Origin: Actinomycetota bacterium
Lineage (GTDB): Bacteria; Actinomycetota; Actinomycetes; Nanopelagicales; Nanopelagicaceae
Length of the DNA stretch: 8,137 nucleotides
NCBI GenBank assembly: GCA_009699645.1
Contig: WLNU01000046.1
Coordinates: forward strand, 1 to 8,137
Reading direction: 5' to 3'
Shown here piece by piece: positions 6,880 to 8,137 of this stretch (positions are counted from its first letter, which is position 1; every line of letters begins with the position of its first letter). The notes under the pieces were generated by a model. The model was not told the DNA's origin. It searched no databases and saw only the letters and a program-made list of their open reading frames with translations. Both the position numbers and the translations under genes were made by a program.

Positions 6880-8093
6880 GCTATAGCGAACACGATAACG
6901 AGCGATTCTTAGATGAGCCAGCAAAACGACCAGGGCGTACTGAGTTCATGCGCGATCGTGCTCGGGTTATTCACTCTGCCGCTCTTCGTCGCTTAGCTGC
7001 TAAGACCCAAGTTGCAGTGCCGTGGGAGAATGATTTTCAGCGCACACGCCTATCTCACTCACTTGAGTGCGCACAGATTGGGCGTGAACTTGGGGAATCA
7101 CTGGGCGCAGATCCTGATTTACAGGACACAGCATGCCTAGCGCATGATTTAGGCCATCCACCATTTGGTCATAATGGGGAAGAGGCACTTGCGCAGATTG
7201 CAAAAGATTGCGGTGGCTTTGAGGGAAATGCACAGAGCTTTAGATTATTAGTACGCCTTGAGGCCAAGACCGTTGATGGACAGGGAAATAGCATTGGTCT
7301 TAACTTAACCCGAGCATCCTTAGATGGTGCGACAAAGTATCCATGGCCACGCTCGCAAAACCCGCGCAAATTCGGTGTCTATGATGATGATGTAGAGAGC
7401 TTTAATTGGATGCGCTCGGGCGCACCAGTTGATAAGAAGTGTATTGAAGCACAGATTATGGATTGGTCCGATGACTGCGCCTACTCTGTCCATGATTTAG
7501 AGGATGCGATATTTGTCAATCAAATCTCAGTTAAGAACTTTGAAAAAGATTTAGCTGATATCTATCATGTCATGCGAAATGATTATGGTAGCGATGCAAC
7601 CGAGCAAGAGGCTATCGATGCACATGCACGTTTGGCTGGGCTCTCGGCCTGGCCACATTATTACGATGGCACACTTCGCTCACTTGCTAGGTTAAAGGAT
7701 TCCACCTCTCAGTTAATCGGACGCTTTGTCTTAGCTGCCGAAGTTCAAACCCGTAAAGTGCATGGTGATGGCCCACTCTCACGCTATAGCGCCGATCTAG
7801 AGATTCCACGCGATCAAGTCATCGAAGTCGATTTTCTCAAAGCTATTGCTGGACACTATTTAATCAACGCTGCGCACTCACAGGAGCGCTATGCAAAGCA
7901 GCAGGTAATCATTAGCGAGCTCGTGGAGATGCTCATGGCGTGTGCCCCACGTGAGCTCGATTCAATATTTATTAAGGCCTGGAATGAAGCCGCCGATGAG
8001 AGTGGGCGAATGCGGGTAATAATCGATCAAGTCGCCGCTCTGACAGATCCTGGCGCCTATGTCCTACATACACGTCTACTGGCTAATCACTAA
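6876..8093 (+). CDS. dgt: Deoxyguanosinetriphosphate triphosphohydrolase-like protein
   Basis: This HD-domain enzyme is predicted to hydrolyse dNTPs to deoxynucleosides and triphosphate, trimming the dNTP pool. The 405-residue product begins with a conserved PGRTEFMRDRARVIHSAALRR region (19-39) followed by LAAKTQV. The metal-binding HD motif is complete: H61 in RLSHSLE, H90-D91 in LAHDLGHPPFGHNGE, and a distal Asp in MDWSDDCAYSVHDLED (195-210). This matches actinobacterial Dgt proteins, which often start with GTG. GTG at 6876 overlaps the stop of the YdcF-like gene, giving translational coupling. Only 9 nt separate its stop from dnaG, and the dgt-dnaG pairing is widespread in actinobacteria, consistent with a replication link. 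True substrate range (dGTP or all dNTPs, often with nucleotide activators) cannot be read from the sequence. Confidence 0.94.
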   Translation: MSYSEHDNERFLDEPAKRPGRTEFMRDRARVIHSAALRRLAAKTQVAVPWENDFQRTRLSHSLECAQIGRELGESLGADPDLQDTACLAHDLGHPPFGHNGEEALAQIAKDCGGFEGNAQSFRLLVRLEAKTVDGQGNSIGLNLTRASLDGATKYPWPRSQNPRKFGVYDDDVESFNWMRSGAPVDKKCIEAQIMDWSDDCAYSVHDLEDAIFVNQISVKNFEKDLADIYHVMRNDYGSDATEQEAIDAHARLAGLSAWPHYYDGTLRSLARLKDSTSQLIGRFVLAAEVQTRKVHGDGPLSRYSADLEIPRDQVIEVDFLKAIAGHYLINAAHSQERYAKQQVIISELVEMLMACAPRELDSIFIKAWNEAADESGRMRVIIDQVAALTDPGAYVLHTRLLANH

Positions 8094-8102
8094 AGTGAGC
8101 AT

Positions 8103-8137
8103 ATGAGCGGGCGTATACGAGATGAGGATGTTGCCTA
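8103..8137 (+). CDS. dnaG: DNA primase, first 11 codons (3' end outside window)
   Basis: ATG at 8103 opens a frame reading MSGRIRDEDVA, which closely matches the N-terminus of actinobacterial DnaG (of the form M-x-GRIRDEDI/V). The zinc-finger, TOPRIM and helicase-binding domains would lie beyond the window. Primase makes the RNA primers for replication. The start is 9 nt after the dgt stop. GTGAG at 8095-8099 is a weak ribosome binding site 3 nt before the ATG. A GTG at 8095 is not usable because its frame stops after three codons. The assignment rests on a short match plus the known dgt-dnaG order. Confidence 0.8.
   Translation, partial: MSGRIRDEDVA

Overview
The window is a compact stretch of bacterial housekeeping chromosome, most likely from an actinobacterium. 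Three things suggest this. The gene order leuA(end)-recO-uppS-zur-[zinc uptake]-glyS-dusB-ydcF-dgt-dnaG(start) matches, as I recall it, the recO/uppS/zur/glyS...dgt/dnaG neighbourhood of Mycobacterium and Streptomyces. The LeuA, UppS, DusB, Dgt and DnaG sequences are of the actinobacterial type. Several starts also lack a Shine-Dalgarno sequence but have a TAnnnT -10 box 6-7 nt upstream, as in leaderless actinobacterial genes. Base composition is moderate by eye, clearly below that of Streptomyces or Mycobacterium, and only about 170 bases lie outside genes. This fits a streamlined free-living actinobacterium such as the freshwater acI/Nanopelagicales group. That placement is inference; no rRNA is present to confirm it.

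Layout. Bases 1-737 hold the C-terminal part of 2-isopropylmalate synthase (leuA). recO (760-1491) and uppS (1488-2195) follow on the plus strand and overlap by ATGA. On the minus strand a ZIP-family metal permease (3301-2561) is followed by the zinc-responsive repressor zur, which overlaps the permease end and stops 3 nt from the uppS stop. A 73-bp divergent spacer (3302-3374) carries a near-perfect Zur-type operator and two apparent leaderless promoters. On the plus strand come a small antibiotic-biosynthesis-monooxygenase-fold protein (3375-3644), glyS (3710-5089), dusB (5083-6225), a membrane-anchored YdcF/SanA-like protein (6226-6879), dgt (6876-8093) and the first 11 codons of dnaG (from 8103).

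How the genes work together. The plus-strand run is a core information-processing set: recombination repair, tRNA charging, tRNA dihydrouridylation, dNTP pool control and replication primase. It also includes isoprenoid carrier synthesis and an envelope-associated protein. Embedded in it is a self-contained zinc-homeostasis unit: permease, regulator and operator. The predicted circuit is that zinc-loaded Zur binds the 3319-3337 palindrome and shuts off the zip-zur operon, closing a negative feedback loop.

I found no mobile element, CRISPR array, RNA gene, defence system or toxin-antitoxin pair. The most notable points are the ZIP-zur unit where Streptomyces (from memory) has an ABC zinc importer, the repeated AATGA half-sites in its control region, the leaderless-promoter pattern, and the unexplained monooxygenase-fold gene that shares the divergent spacer.
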